Source: Pseudomonas saxonica (GTDB lineage Bacteria > Pseudomonadota > Gammaproteobacteria > Pseudomonadales > Pseudomonadaceae). From it: a stretch of DNA of 64,000 nucleotides. The stretch lies in the NCBI RefSeq assembly GCF_007858365.1, contig NZ_VFIO01000001.1, positions 1,240,001 through 1,304,000 of the forward strand, in the 5' to 3' direction. The notes below the pieces were generated by a model. The model was not told the DNA's origin, searched no databases, and was given only the letters and a program-made list of their open reading frames with translations. A program made the translations under genes and the position numbers. Each line of letters starts with the position of its first letter. The stretch's first letter is position 1. Of this stretch, positions 17,716-27,184 are shown in pieces.

Positions 17716-17792
17716 TGGTCGGGGTAAGGGGATTCGAACTCCTGACATCCTGCTCCCAAAGCAGGCGCGCTACCGGACTGCGCTATACCCCG
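17716..17792 (-). tRNA. tRNA-Pro (TGG)
   Basis: A 77-base gene with encoded CCA, anticodon TGG in CTTTGGGAG and T-loop AGTTCGAATCC. It is identical to the copy at 17967-18043. Its 5' end is two bases from the U tract of the hairpin at 17795-17823. Confidence 0.98.
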
Positions 17793-17794
17793 GT

Positions 17795-17823
17795 AAAAAA
17801 AAGGCACCTTCAAGAGGCGCCTT
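17795..17823 (-). terminator. Terminator-like hairpin inside the tRNA array
   Basis: On the minus strand AAGGCGCCT pairs with AGGTGCCTT around a short loop and is followed by six or more Us. It separates tRNA-Lys (17886) from tRNA-Pro (17792). Confidence 0.65.
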
Positions 17824-17885
17824 CTGCGATCAGCGCTTTTGGCCTCTGATCTTAAGATCTAGCTTCAGCGAACTGAAACCAAAAA

Positions 17886-17961
17886 TGGTGGGTCGTGTGG
17901 GATTCGAACCTACGACCAATTGGTTAAAAGCCAACTGCTCTACCAACTGAGCTAACGACCC
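17886..17961 (-). tRNA. tRNA-Lys (TTT)
   Basis: A 76-base gene with encoded CCA and anticodon TTT, identical in sequence to the copy at 17426-17501. Confidence 0.98.
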
Positions 17962-17966
17962 AAAAA

Positions 17967-18043
17967 TGGTCGGGGTAAGGGGATTCGAACTCCTGACATC
18001 CTGCTCCCAAAGCAGGCGCGCTACCGGACTGCGCTATACCCCG
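17967..18043 (-). tRNA. tRNA-Pro (TGG)
   Basis: A 77-base gene with encoded CCA and anticodon TGG, identical to the copy at 17716-17792. It lies five bases from the tRNA-Lys gene. Confidence 0.98.
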
Positions 18044-18052
18044 GCTTGAAAA

Positions 18053-18128
18053 TGGCTCCACGACCTGGACTCGAACCAGGGACCCAATGATTAACAGTCA
18101 TTTGCTCTACCAACTGAGCTATCGCGGA
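18053..18128 (-). tRNA. tRNA-Asn (GTT)
   Basis: A 76-base gene with encoded CCA and anticodon GTT. It is the first gene of the array behind the promoter at 18223-18250 and identical to the copy at 17520-17595. Confidence 0.98.
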
Positions 18129-18222
18129 ACTACATATTTCAATTTACAACATTACTGCCTTACAACTTTGCAGCACTCTTTGACTTCACCGTATCGCTAC
18201 GCTTGCGTCTCTAAGGCGGGCC

Positions 18223-18250
18223 ATTTTACAACCTTTGAAACCCTTGTCAA
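18223..18250 (-). promoter_or_regulatory. Strong sigma70 promoter of the tRNA array
   Basis: On the minus strand a perfect TTGACA (18250-18245) is followed after 16 bases by TAAAAT (18228-18223) and then a GC-rich GGCCCGCC discriminator, as expected for a stable-RNA promoter under stringent control. Transcription would start about 90 bases before tRNA-Asn. Apart from this promoter and the clpB terminator I see nothing in 18129-18435. Confidence 0.85.
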
Positions 18251-18382
18251 CCCTTATTTTTCGTTAGAAGACAATGATTTAGCTCTTCTTACGGGCTTCC
18301 TGGTTTGGGCCAAGTTGCCGTTACGGGTGACTTACTGCGGGGCGCATCTTACAAGCGTTTTCCTTACAGATCAACACTCTAA

Positions 18383-18411
18383 GAAAAAAAAGGCCTCGCC
18401 AAGCGAGGCCT
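18383..18411 (-). terminator. Terminator of clpB
   Basis: AGGCCTCGC and GCGAGGCCT form a nine-base-pair stem with a three-base loop, followed on the minus strand by eight Us, 24 bases after the clpB stop. Confidence 0.9.
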
Positions 18412-18435
18412 CTCTTAAAACACCACCACAAAGCC

Positions 18436-21003
18436 TTATGCGAAGACGATTTCGTCGTCTTTCACAGTGGCCACCACCGTAGTGCCCGGCATGAACTGAC
18501 CCGAAAGAATCAGCTGTGCCAGAGGGTTTTCGATCCAGCGCTGGATCGCACGTTTCAGAGGACGTGCGCCATAGACAGGGTCGTAACCTACCGCAATCAG
18601 CTTGTCCAAAGCTTCTTGGCTCAACTCCAGGCTCAGATCACGCTCAGCCAGACGGCTACGCAGACGACCCATCTGGATTTCAGCAATACCGGCAATCTGA
18701 TCACGGGCCAGAGGCTCGAAGATCACCACTTCATCGATCCGGTTCACAAACTCCGGACGGAAGTGCGTGCTGACAGCATCCATCACCGCTGCCCGTTGCG
18801 CTTCGCGATCGCCAACCAGTTCCTGGATCTGTGCAGACCCCAGGTTGGAGGTCATCACGATCACCGTATTGCGGAAGTCAACGGTGCGACCATGGCTGTC
18901 AGTCAGACGGCCATCCTCAAGCACTTGCAGCAACACGTTGAACACGTCCGGGTGAGCCTTCTCGACTTCGTCCAGCAAGATCACCGAATACGGTTTGCGG
19001 CGCACAGCTTCGGTCAAGTAGCCGCCTTCCTCGTAACCCACGTAGCCAGGTGGCGCACCAATCAGTCGAGCCACAGAATGTTTCTCCATGAACTCGGACA
19101 TGTCGATCCGTACCATCGCCTCTTCCGTATCAAAGAGGAACTCGGCCAGCGCCTTGCACAACTCGGTTTTACCCACACCGGTTGGGCCCAGGAACATGAA
19201 CGAGCCGCTTGGACGGTTCGGGTCACTCAGCCCGGCGCGCGAACGGCGTACGGCGTTGGACACGGCCACTACGGCCTCGTCCTGACCAATTACGCGCTCA
19301 TGCAGCAAGCTTTCCATTTTCATCAGTTTGTCGCGCTCGCCTTCGAGCATTTTGGATACCGGAATACCGGTCCACTTCGACACGACTTCGGCAATTTCTT
19401 CTTCAGTCACTTTGCTGCGCAACAATTGATTCTCGGTCTTGTTGCTGTGCTCATCGACCATTTGCAGGCTGCGTTCCAGGTCGGGAATGACCCCGTACTG
19501 CAATTCGGCCATGCGATTGAGGTTGCCACTACGACGCGCCACTTCAAGCTCTTGACGCGCTTGCTCGATCTTTTGCTGGATCTGGGCAGAACCCTGCACT
19601 TCAGCTTTTTCCGAAGTCCAGATTTCTTCCAGGTCAGAATACTCACGCTCATGGCGCTCGATTTCTTCCTGCAATTTTTCGAGGCGTTTTTTCGCAGCCT
19701 CATCCTCTTCTTTCTTCAGCGCCTGCGCCTCAACCTTCAGTTGAATCAGGCGGCGTTCAAGACGGTCCAGTACTTCAGGCTTGGAGTCGATCTCCATGCG
19801 AATACGGCTGGCCGCCTCGTCCATCAGGTCAATCGCCTTGTCAGGCAACTGCCGATCGGTGATGTAACGATGGCTAAGTTTTACCGCCGCGATAATCGCG
19901 CCATCAGTGATCGCCACTTTGTGGTGAACTTCATAGCGTTCTTTCAGGCCACGCAGAATCGCGATGGTGTCTTCTTCGCTAGGTTCATCCACCAATACTT
20001 TCTGGAACCGACGCTCAAGTGCGGCGTCCTTCTCTATGTATTGGCGATATTCGTTGAGCGTGGTGGCACCGACACAGTGCAGCTCACCTCGCGCCAGCGC
20101 TGGCTTGAGCATGTTGCCCGCATCCATTGCGCCTTCGCCTTTACCGGCGCCGACCATGACATGCAGTTCGTCAATGAACAGGATGATTTGCCCTTCCTGT
20201 TTCGACAGCTCATTGAGCAACGCTTTCAGACGCTCTTCGAACTCACCGCGGAACTTGGCACCCGCAATCAGCGCACCAATGTCCAGCGACAGCAGGCGTT
20301 TGCCTTTCAGGCCGTCAGGCACTTCACCATTGATGATGCGCTGAGCCAGACCTTCGGCAATCGCGGTTTTACCCACACCCGGCTCACCGATCAACACAGG
20401 GTTGTTTTTAGTCCGGCGTTGCAACACTTGAATGGTGCGACGAATTTCATCGTCACGACCGATCACAGGGTCGAGCTTGCCTTCTTCAGCACGCTTGGTC
20501 AGGTCAATGGTGTATTTATCCAACGCCTGACGCGACTCTTCCGCGTTTGGATCATTGACTGCTTCACCGCCACGCAGGTTGTTGATGGCATTTTCCAGGG
20601 CTTTTTTGCTCACACCCTGGCCCAGCAACAACTTGCCCAGCTTGCTGTTTTCATCCATCGCAGCGAGCAACACGAGTTCGCTGGTGATGTATTGATCACC
20701 TTTTTGCTGTGCCAAACGATCCGCCTGATTCAGCAGGCGCGCCAAATCCTGCGACATATTCACGTCGCCAGTAGGATTCTGAATTTTTGGCAGTTGATCG
20801 AGCTCTTTGGTCAGCTCTTTACGCAGGCTGTTTACATCAAAACCGACTTGCATCAGCAACGGCTTGATCGAGCCGCCCTGTTGTTCCAGCAATGCCTGCA
20901 TCAAGTGCGCAGGTTCAATGGCCGGATGGTCAAGGCCTACGGCCAAGGACTGAGCATCGGACAACGCCAATTGCAATTTGCTGGTTAATCTATCTATACG
21001 CAT
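18436..21003 (-). CDS. clpB: ATP-dependent disaggregase ClpB
   Basis: ClpB works with DnaK to pull proteins out of aggregates after heat stress. The 855-residue protein has the N-terminal Clp repeat domain (1-145), AAA domain 1 with Walker [10 protein letters not shown] near 206, the long coiled-coil middle domain (about 405-525, rich in Glu, Lys and Arg), and AAA domain 2 with GPTGVGKTE near 605 and the arginine-finger region. Length and order match the family. A sigma32-type promoter lies just upstream, so it can be induced independently of pgeF. Confidence 0.98.
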   Translation of the reverse strand: MRIDRLTSKLQLALSDAQSLAVGLDHPAIEPAHLMQALLEQQGGSIKPLLMQVGFDVNSLRKELTKELDQLPKIQNPTGDVNMSQDLARLLNQADRLAQQKGDQYITSELVLLAAMDENSKLGKLLLGQGVSKKALENAINNLRGGEAVNDPNAEESRQALDKYTIDLTKRAEEGKLDPVIGRDDEIRRTIQVLQRRTKNNPVLIGEPGVGKTAIAEGLAQRIINGEVPDGLKGKRLLSLDIGALIAGAKFRGEFEERLKALLNELSKQEGQIILFIDELHVMVGAGKGEGAMDAGNMLKPALARGELHCVGATTLNEYRQYIEKDAALERRFQKVLVDEPSEEDTIAILRGLKERYEVHHKVAITDGAIIAAVKLSHRYITDRQLPDKAIDLMDEAASRIRMEIDSKPEVLDRLERRLIQLKVEAQALKKEEDEAAKKRLEKLQEEIERHEREYSDLEEIWTSEKAEVQGSAQIQQKIEQARQELEVARRSGNLNRMAELQYGVIPDLERSLQMVDEHSNKTENQLLRSKVTEEEIAEVVSKWTGIPVSKMLEGERDKLMKMESLLHERVIGQDEAVVAVSNAVRRSRAGLSDPNRPSGSFMFLGPTGVGKTELCKALAEFLFDTEEAMVRIDMSEFMEKHSVARLIGAPPGYVGYEEGGYLTEAVRRKPYSVILLDEVEKAHPDVFNVLLQVLEDGRLTDSHGRTVDFRNTVIVMTSNLGSAQIQELVGDREAQRAAVMDAVSTHFRPEFVNRIDEVVIFEPLARDQIAGIAEIQMGRLRSRLAERDLSLELSQEALDKLIAVGYDPVYGARPLKRAIQRWIENPLAQLILSGQFMPGTTVVATVKDDEIVFA

Positions 21004-21074
21004 TCGTCACCTTCCTTATGAGCAGGCCGGAGGGATGGAAACTCCTGAATGAAGAAACCTGCCAGATACCATAG

Positions 21075-21103
21075 TAGATGCGGGCGAATACGGAAGTTTC
21101 AAG
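21075..21103 (-). promoter_or_regulatory. Heat-shock (sigma32) promoter of clpB
   Basis: On the minus strand CTTGAAA (21103-21097) is followed after 14 bases by CGCATCTA (21082-21075), close to the sigma32 consensus CTTGAAA and CCCATNTA. It lies about 70 bases upstream of the clpB ATG. Confidence 0.8.
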
Positions 21104-21123
21104 ACGAACACATTTGATGCAGA

Positions 21124-21858
21124 TCAGCTGGACGGTCTTTCGATCCAGACCAGAGATGCGAAGCGGCCAGTGCGAGGACTGCGCCGGTAGGAGAAAAATC
21201 GCGGATCAGTCACGGTGCAATAACCCCCGCCATAGACGGCCGTAATACCGCAACGAGCAAGACGCAGGCGCGCCAGCCCATAAATATCGGCCATGAATCG
21301 TCCCGGATTGATACTTGGAACGAAAGCAGCGGCGGACTGCGGCAGGTCTTGCACAAAGACTTCCCTGACCTCGCCTCCAACCTCGAAGGCTGTGGGGCCG
21401 ATAGCAGGCCCAAGCCAGACCAGTATCTCTTGAGGCTCAACATTGAGGCTTTTGGCGGTGGCTTCAAGCACCCCGGCGGCGAGCCCGCGCCAGCCAGCAT
21501 GAGCCGCAGCCACACGGGTGCCGGCACGATTGCAGAACAATGCGGGCAAACAGTCGGCCGTCATGACCGTGCAGGCAATACCGGGCGTAGAGGTCCAGCT
21601 GGCGTCAGCTTCAACGACGCGGCCTGGTGAAGCAGGTGCAACGACAACCCCGTGAACCTGGCTAAGCCAAGCGGGCTGTACGTCAAAAATATGGGTGAGA
21701 CGCTGGCGGTTGGCAGCAACGGCCAGGGGATCGTCATCAACATGGTCGCCCAGGTTCAGGCTGTCGAACGGCGCCAGACTGACGCCGCCCGCACGGGTGG
21801 TCACGCAGGCCCTGATGCCTGCCGGCGCAGGCCAGTCAGGAATCAGGAACGTATTCAC
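21124..21858 (-). CDS. pgeF: Peptidoglycan editing factor PgeF (laccase-domain family)
   Basis: This 244-residue YfiH/PgeF protein belongs to the multicopper-oxidase-like family now linked to purine nucleoside cleavage and to removing wrongly made UDP-MurNAc-Ser. Metal-site motifs are visible: SQVHGVVV with His near 68, MTADCLPALF, and AAHAGWRGLAAG. It overlaps rluD by ATGA and precedes clpB. The order rluD-pgeF-clpB is conserved in pseudomonads. Confidence 0.95.
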   Translation of the reverse strand: MNTFLIPDWPAPAGIRACVTTRAGGVSLAPFDSLNLGDHVDDDPLAVAANRQRLTHIFDVQPAWLSQVHGVVVAPASPGRVVEADASWTSTPGIACTVMTADCLPALFCNRAGTRVAAAHAGWRGLAAGVLEATAKSLNVEPQEILVWLGPAIGPTAFEVGGEVREVFVQDLPQSAAAFVPSINPGRFMADIYGLARLRLARCGITAVYGGGYCTVTDPRFFSYRRSPRTGRFASLVWIERPSS

Positions 21859-22823
21859 CCGATGAATGCCTCACGGTCTTGCTTGAGCAGCGTCAACAGC
21901 CAGACAAAATCGTCCGGCAGTGGCGATTCCCAGCTCATGCGTTTACCGGTCGTCGGATGATCCAACTCAAGGAAACGCGCATGCAGCGCCTGACGCGGGA
22001 AGTTTTTCAGTGATTCGACCATCGTCACGTTGGCCGCTGGGGGAATACGGAAGCGACCGCCGTAGGCAGGGTCTCCGACCAACGGGAAGTTGATGTGCGA
22101 CATATGCACGCGAATCTGGTGCGTACGGCCGGTCTCCAGTTTGACCCGCACATGGGTGTGGGAACGGAAGCGCTCAAGCACACGGTAATGACTCACCGCC
22201 TGTTTGCCGCCTTCCATCACCGCCATGCGCTGGCGCTGCTGACCGTGACGGCCGATGGGCGCGTCAATTTTGCCCCCGGCGGTGACGACACCAATAACGA
22301 TGCACTCGTAGATCCGGCTGACACTGCGGCTCTGCAACTGGGTGACCAGTTGTGTCTGCGCCTGAATGGTCTTGGCGACCACCATAAGGCCCGTGGTGTC
22401 TTTGTCCAGGCGATGCACGATACCCGCACGCGGCACATTGATAATGTCCGGTACGTGATGCAGCAAAGCATTGAGCAAAGTGCCATCGGCATGCCCCGCA
22501 GCCGGGTGTACCACCAGGCCCGCAGGCTTGTTGATGACCAGGATGTCATCGTCTTCGTAGACGATGTCCAGGGGGATGTCTTGGGCGACCCACTCACCCT
22601 GGGCTTCCTGCTCGGCAGTCAGCTCCAGGATGGCACCACCGTGAACAATGTCACGGGGCCGAATAACGGCTCCGTCCACAGTCAGGCGGCCGTCTTTGAT
22701 CCAGGCGGAAAGGCGCGAGCGCGAGTGCTCAGCGAATAATTGTGCGGCGACTTGATCGAGGCGTTGGCCACCCAGTTCGGACGGCACCTCTTCGCGAAGT
22801 TGAATTTTCTCGGACATGCTCAT
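21855..22823 (-). CDS. rluD: 23S rRNA pseudouridine synthase RluD
   Basis: RluD makes pseudouridines 1911, 1915 and 1917 in helix 69 of 23S rRNA. The 322-residue protein has an S4 RNA-binding domain (about 18-65) and the catalytic motif HRLDKDTTGLMV with Asp140. The start could be either of two near ATGs (22823 or 22817). It diverges from bamD and overlaps pgeF. Confidence 0.96.
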   Translation of the reverse strand: MSMSEKIQLREEVPSELGGQRLDQVAAQLFAEHSRSRLSAWIKDGRLTVDGAVIRPRDIVHGGAILELTAEQEAQGEWVAQDIPLDIVYEDDDILVINKPAGLVVHPAAGHADGTLLNALLHHVPDIINVPRAGIVHRLDKDTTGLMVVAKTIQAQTQLVTQLQSRSVSRIYECIVIGVVTAGGKIDAPIGRHGQQRQRMAVMEGGKQAVSHYRVLERFRSHTHVRVKLETGRTHQIRVHMSHINFPLVGDPAYGGRFRIPPAANVTMVESLKNFPRQALHARFLELDHPTTGKRMSWESPLPDDFVWLLTLLKQDREAFIG

Positions 22824-22965
22824 CAGGACCGCGCCAAGCCTTTGGTTTCGGCTGCGCGCTTGTGGTTAAATACGGCGTCTTTTGCCCCGAGGCTTTTCAC
22901 GGGGCGCTCATCATAACAGGACGGACCCGCCCAAGACAGCGGCCGTCATAGGGACGCAAGCCGCC

Positions 22966-23979
22966 ATGCAAGTGAGACACCTGCTGCTGATCGCCATCCT
23001 CGCACTGACCGCCGCCTGCTCGTCGACCAAAGAAGTCGTGGACGACAACTTGAGCGAAGTCGAGCTGTACCAGCAGGCGCAGGCCGACCTGGATAACCAC
23101 AGCTATACCAGTGCTACCGCCAAGCTGAAGGCTTTAGAGTCGCGCTATCCGTTCGGACGCTATGCCGATCAGGCACAGCTCGAACTGATCTACGCCTACT
23201 ATAAAAACTCCGAACCGGAAGCTGCAAAGTCAGCTGCCGAACGGTTTATCCGCCTTCACCCACAGCATCCGAACGTCGACTATGCCTATTATCTTAAAGG
23301 CTTGACCTCGTTCGACCAGGACGTTGGCCTGCTGGCGCGCTTCCTGCCGCTGGACATGACCAAGCGCGACCCGGGTGCTGCACGCGACTCCTACAACGAG
23401 TTCGCTCAGCTCACCAGCCGCTTCCCGGACAGCCGCTACGCACCGGATGCCAAGCAACGCATGATCTACCTGCGTAACCTGCTGGCCGCCTATGAAATTC
23501 ACGTTGCCGATTACTACCTGACCCGTCAGGCCTATGTAGCCGCGGCTAACCGTGGACGCTATGTGGTAGAAAACTTCCAGGAAACCCCTTCAGTGGGTGA
23601 CGGCCTGGCAGTAATGGTTGAGGCTTATCAACGCATGCACCTCGATGAGCTGGCCAACACCAGCCTCGAAGTACTGAAAGACAACTACCCGAACCACCCA
23701 AGTCTGGTGGACGGTCAGTTTGTGCCACAGGTGTCCGATTCGGATAACCGCTCGTGGCTGAGCAAGGCTACGCTGGGCCTGATCGAATCGAGCACACCGC
23801 TGCCGCCAGGTGAAACGCGCGCCAACCTTGATATTCAGAAGCAATATCAGGACGCCAAGGATTCGATTCCTGCCGAACTGAAGCCAAAAGACGCCGACGG
23901 TAACGTCATCCCTGAGCCGGAAGCGGAAGGCAAAAGCCGTTCGTGGTTGAGCTACATGACCTTTGGTCTGTTTGACTGA
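22966..23979 (+). CDS. bamD: Outer membrane assembly lipoprotein BamD
   Basis: BamD is the essential lipoprotein of the BAM complex that inserts beta-barrel proteins into the outer membrane. The 337-residue precursor has a 17-residue signal ending in LTAAC, with Cys18 as the lipidated residue, then TPR repeats ([19 protein letters not shown] and following). It has a C-terminal extension after residue 260 rich in polar residues that is common in Pseudomonas. I set the start at 22966; the frame is open further upstream but only this ATG gives a proper lipoprotein signal. Confidence 0.96.
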   Translation: MQVRHLLLIAILALTAACSSTKEVVDDNLSEVELYQQAQADLDNHSYTSATAKLKALESRYPFGRYADQAQLELIYAYYKNSEPEAAKSAAERFIRLHPQHPNVDYAYYLKGLTSFDQDVGLLARFLPLDMTKRDPGAARDSYNEFAQLTSRFPDSRYAPDAKQRMIYLRNLLAAYEIHVADYYLTRQAYVAAANRGRYVVENFQETPSVGDGLAVMVEAYQRMHLDELANTSLEVLKDNYPNHPSLVDGQFVPQVSDSDNRSWLSKATLGLIESSTPLPPGETRANLDIQKQYQDAKDSIPAELKPKDADGNVIPEPEAEGKSRSWLSYMTFGLFD

Positions 23980-23998
23980 TCAATCCGCGCCACAAAAA

Positions 23999-24023
23999 AG
24001 AGCCCTTCGGGGCTCTTTTTTTT
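23999..24023 (+). terminator. Terminator of bamD
   Basis: GAGCCC and GGGCTC arms with a TTCG tetraloop are followed by eight Ts, 20 bases after the bamD stop. Confidence 0.9.
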
Positions 24024-24098
24024 ATGTGCAATTTGGCCCTGTGCGCCTGTGGAGTCCTTGGCTAAACTGACGCATCTTCTTTCTAATAGCGAATAACC

Positions 24099-24320
24099 AT
24101 GTTTCGTCTACTGTTGTGGGCTGCACTGATTGCTGCGGGCGTATGGTGCTGGCGCAAATACAAAGCGAGTATTGCTGCCCCTAAAAGGTCGGTTGATCCC
24201 GGTGCAATGCCGATGGTGCGTTGCGCTCACTGCGGCGTTCACTTACCCCGTGATCGCGCATTGAGCCAGCAGCAAGAATGGTATTGCACCCAGAATCACC
24301 TGGAGAAAGGCCCGAAGTAA
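24099..24320 (+). CDS. PP0621 family small membrane protein
   Basis: A 73-residue protein with one N-terminal membrane helix (LLLWAALIAAGVWCW), a basic linker and a zinc-ribbon-like C-terminal half (CAHCGVHLP and a later Cys in WYCTQNH). It matches the PP0621 family from memory. It occupies the position where P. aeruginosa has pilS and pilR, between bamD and thiO. The function is unknown. Confidence 0.85.
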   Translation: MFRLLLWAALIAAGVWCWRKYKASIAAPKRSVDPGAMPMVRCAHCGVHLPRDRALSQQQEWYCTQNHLEKGPK

Positions 24321-24343
24321 TCACGCTGAACGCTATTCAATAC

Positions 24344-24372
24344 GTAGCCGCGCGCTGCTCGTCAGCGGCTAC
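24344..24372. repeat. Short inverted repeat downstream of the PP0621 gene
   Basis: GTAGCCG (24344-24350) and CGGCTAC (24366-24372) form a hairpin between two convergent genes. The arms resemble the ends of Pseudomonas REP elements. Confidence 0.5.
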
Positions 24373-24391
24373 AGGGGTTGCGCCAGAGCGT

Positions 24392-25495
24392 TCAAATCCG
24401 CCCTTCGGGCGCATAGGGTCGCGGGTCGATGATCGGCTCACGCCCTAACAATAGATCGGCAAACAAATGGCAAGACGCTGGAGCCAATACCAAGCCGTTA
24501 CGGTAATGCCCGCAGTTAAGCCATAACCCCTCTACCCCCGCCACCCTGCCGATATACGGAATACCTTCAGGCGAGCCCGGCCTCAACCCGGCCCAATGCG
24601 CCACCGGCTCGGCCCCCGCCAACGCTGGAATCAACTCAACCGCCGACGCTTTCAAACTTTCAAGGGCGCTTTGAGTCGGGGTTTTATCAAACCCTTCATG
24701 CTCCAGCGTGCTGCCAATCAAGATATGGCCGTCACGACGCGGGATTGCGTACCGCCCTTTTGCCAGCACCATGCTGGACAAAAAGTCGGGCGCACACTTG
24801 TACATAATCATCTGGCCTTTGACAGGTTCTACAGGTAATTCAAGGCCCAGACTGCTCAGCAACTCACCACTCCAGGCACCTGCGGCTAACACCACGTGGT
24901 CAGCCAAGCGCTCACCTTGAGCCGTCTTCACGCCCAGAATTTTTTCGCCCTTTTGAATAAACCCCTCAACTTTGCAGTGCTCCTCAATCGTGACGTTAGG
25001 CATTGCCTGCAAGGCAGCCCTTAACGATTTAACCAGTCGCGGATTGCGAACATTAGCGACACCGGCCATATAAATAGCGCGCGAATAATCACCAGCGCCC
25101 AACACCGGTACTGCACGTTCTACGTCCGAGATATCGACTGAACTCAAGGGCCGCCCCTCGCGCTTTGCCCACGCCAGCGCCTGGGCCTCATCTTCGAGGT
25201 CTAGCCAGTACAGGCCCGTGGTATGAACTTCAGGGTCCAGGCCCGTCTCAGCCAACAAACGCTGTGCCAAATGAGGGTAAAAGTCTTGCGACCAATGAGC
25301 CAAAGCGGTGACTGCCAAGTTATAGCGCCAAGGGTATAGCGGAGAAACAATGCCGCCCCCAGCCCATGACGACTCCTGGCCTACACCGCTACGATCCAGC
25401 AATACGACGTGCTCAACCTGCGCCGCCAGATTAAATGCGGTCAGCAGCCCAATAACACCGCCCCCTACAATTACCACTCGTTGCTGCTTAGCCAT
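24392..25495 (-). CDS. thiO: Glycine oxidase ThiO
   Basis: ThiO is an FAD enzyme that oxidises glycine to the imine used for the thiazole ring of thiamine. The 367-residue DAO-family protein has the FAD motif VVIVGGGVIGLLTAF (7-21), GQESSWAGGGIVSPLYPW and the C-terminal NCGHYRNGLVLAPA that binds FAD and substrate. The position between bamD and the minor pilin genes matches PA4548. No thiamine genes lie next to it, so another D-amino-acid substrate is possible. Confidence 0.9.
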   Translation of the reverse strand: MAKQQRVVIVGGGVIGLLTAFNLAAQVEHVVLLDRSGVGQESSWAGGGIVSPLYPWRYNLAVTALAHWSQDFYPHLAQRLLAETGLDPEVHTTGLYWLDLEDEAQALAWAKREGRPLSSVDISDVERAVPVLGAGDYSRAIYMAGVANVRNPRLVKSLRAALQAMPNVTIEEHCKVEGFIQKGEKILGVKTAQGERLADHVVLAAGAWSGELLSSLGLELPVEPVKGQMIMYKCAPDFLSSMVLAKGRYAIPRRDGHILIGSTLEHEGFDKTPTQSALESLKASAVELIPALAGAEPVAHWAGLRPGSPEGIPYIGRVAGVEGLWLNCGHYRNGLVLAPASCHLFADLLLGREPIIDPRPYAPEGRI

Positions 25496-25525
25496 CGATC
25501 CACTCAGCTCACATAAAAATAAACG

Positions 25526-25927
25526 TTAGTGCCCCCAACACTGCTGCTCTGTCAGGTCCGGGGCGGCTTGGGTAATCGCCATTACCCCGGTGTGGGCCAA
25601 TGTGAAGTTGCCGCAGGCATCGTCCACCATAGACGCGCCTTCTCGGCGGGTCGCCGTCAACAAGAAGTCGTGATCGCCTAACGCATGGGTTACCCAGTAA
25701 TGCTTATTGCCCACACTCAGATTTTCCGCACCTCTGTATACGCCATTTTTCGAAAAAAAACGCTCCAGACTTTGGGATTGTTCCCACAACAAAACCACGA
25801 TTTGCGAGCGGTTTGCACGGGTTACCGAGTCGCTGTAGACCGGATACACAAACGCACTCAGCAGGCCAACAATAGCCACCACGACCATGAGTTCCACCAA
25901 GCTAAACCCTGCCCCATGCTTGCCCAC
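25526..25927 (-). CDS. pilE: Minor type IV pilin PilE
   Basis: The 133-residue prepilin has a short leader (MGKHGAG) before FSLVELMVVVAIVGLL with Glu5, and two later cysteines (DDACGNF and QQCWG) that could form a C-terminal disulfide. The start is a GTG at 25927 behind a strong AGGAGG site; the longer open frame upstream overlaps pilX and gives no prepilin leader. Minor pilins like PilE prime pilus assembly. It follows pilX after 11 bases, with no pilY1 between them. Confidence 0.9.
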   Translation of the reverse strand: MGKHGAGFSLVELMVVVAIVGLLSAFVYPVYSDSVTRANRSQIVVLLWEQSQSLERFFSKNGVYRGAENLSVGNKHYWVTHALGDHDFLLTATRREGASMVDDACGNFTLAHTGVMAITQAAPDLTEQQCWGH

Positions 25928-25938
25928 AACCTGCCCTC

Positions 25939-26481
25939 CTATTGGATTTGACGCCACATCACACGCTTGAAGAGCAGACCTTGGGCCTGCCCGGGTGCTG
26001 CGCCGACCTGTTGATAACTCACCACTACGCTCTCCAGAACCGTGCGTGACAAGCCGCGCAAACCAATGCCTGTCACCCGATAAAACTGACCGACAGTGAT
26101 GCCCGGCAGATTTGCCGGCATCACACCCTGGCCCAGACTCTGAATGCCAAAAAAACCGTCGGGGGTGCGCTCCCATATCACCCGCGACACCGGGTCTACA
26201 CCCGGCGAGTCTCGAGTACGGGCTTCTTGAGGAGGGATGCATTGAGCAGCCGAGGCGCACTCGATTAATCGCGGCCATTGGGCTTGCACCTGCAACTCGC
26301 CCCTACGCAATGCTGTTTCTGCGGCTTGCAGCGACTGATGAGCGAACAACACGCTGCCAGCGATCTTTTGCTGCTGACCCGCGCTTTGCAGAGCTGATAC
26401 GCCGAGCACGCTCAGCATCAGTAAAAATGTCAGGCAAACCAGTAATGCCATGCCAGCCTGATGGCGTGATAAAGACGTCAT
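25939..26481 (-). CDS. pilX: Minor pilin PilX
   Basis: The 180-residue protein has the PilX N-terminal motif HQAGMALLVCLTFLLMLSVLGVSALQ, with cleavage after Gly and no Glu at position 5, then AHQSLQAAETALRRGE typical of PilX. The rest is a variable beta-rich domain with one cysteine pair (ECASAAQC). It lies seven bases after pilW and before pilE in a pilV-W-X-E operon. Confidence 0.88.
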   Translation of the reverse strand: MTSLSRHQAGMALLVCLTFLLMLSVLGVSALQSAGQQQKIAGSVLFAHQSLQAAETALRRGELQVQAQWPRLIECASAAQCIPPQEARTRDSPGVDPVSRVIWERTPDGFFGIQSLGQGVMPANLPGITVGQFYRVTGIGLRGLSRTVLESVVVSYQQVGAAPGQAQGLLFKRVMWRQIQ

Positions 26482-26488
26482 CTGCGAT

Positions 26489-27184
26489 CTAACTCAATCG
26501 ATTACGCAGCGCGACGACAAGGTGATAGACCTGATCTTTGACCTGCAACCCGGGATCTCGCAAGGTAAGGGCAATGCGCACACTGCGAATGCTGCCTAAA
26601 CGAGCAGGGCTGGCCTCATAACGCTGAACAGACTGATCACTGCCCGCGCCGGAAACACCGAAGCTCATATCGAATGCGATAACGTTATCCAGAAGTACAG
26701 CTTTGTTCGCCCCAACTTTTAGTTGATTGCCTTCAAACCAATAAAAAATCTTACGCAACGCAAAAGCAGTCTCTCCGGGCGCCAAAACAGCCCGCGAACC
26801 AGAATAGGACTGTGCATAACTTTTACAGTCCGAGACCACCGTCCAATCAGGTTGTGACGATTGCGACCCGACATCCGCACTAATCAATGTCAGCGATCGC
26901 GAGGTTGCTGAGCCTTGCCAGGCGATAGGTGTTTGAAATGCAGCCGGCGCATCGACAATGCGGTCGGCGGCCAGACAACCGAACATGCCAGTCATGCGGA
27001 TTTCCTGAGCTATTTTGCTTAAGACAAAACGCGCATCCTGTTGCGCCATTGCGCCTGCGTGTTGGGCCAGATACGTATGCCGGGCACTCAAAAAAACCTG
27101 AGTAACCGCTAAGACCAATAGCATCCCCAGTGCCAGAGCCACCATGAGTTCAATCAGACCAAACCCTGCATTTCGCAAGCTCAT
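26489..27184 (-). CDS. pilW: Minor pilin PilW
   Basis: The 231-residue prepilin-like protein starts MSLRNAG before FGLIELMVALALGMLLVLAV with Glu5. The TYLAQHAGAMAQQDARFVL stretch after the helix is the PilW family hallmark. A cysteine pair (FGCLA and SDCKSY) may form a disulfide. It overlaps pilV by ATGA. Confidence 0.9.
   Translation of the reverse strand: MSLRNAGFGLIELMVALALGMLLVLAVTQVFLSARHTYLAQHAGAMAQQDARFVLSKIAQEIRMTGMFGCLAADRIVDAPAAFQTPIAWQGSATSRSLTLISADVGSQSSQPDWTVVSDCKSYAQSYSGSRAVLAPGETAFALRKIFYWFEGNQLKVGANKAVLLDNVIAFDMSFGVSGAGSDQSVQRYEASPARLGSIRSVRIALTLRDPGLQVKDQVYHLVVALRNRLS

Noticed and set aside
18616..20988. Long open frame (790 codons) on the plus strand opposite clpB
   Set aside because: It is the antisense shadow of clpB, which has full family motifs; the plus-strand product shows no domain and is rich in His, Gln and Phe from reversed codons.
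25928..26278. Upstream extension of pilE into a 250-codon protein
   Set aside because: The extension overlaps pilX out of frame and would bury the prepilin leader; the GTG at 25927 has a strong ribosome site.
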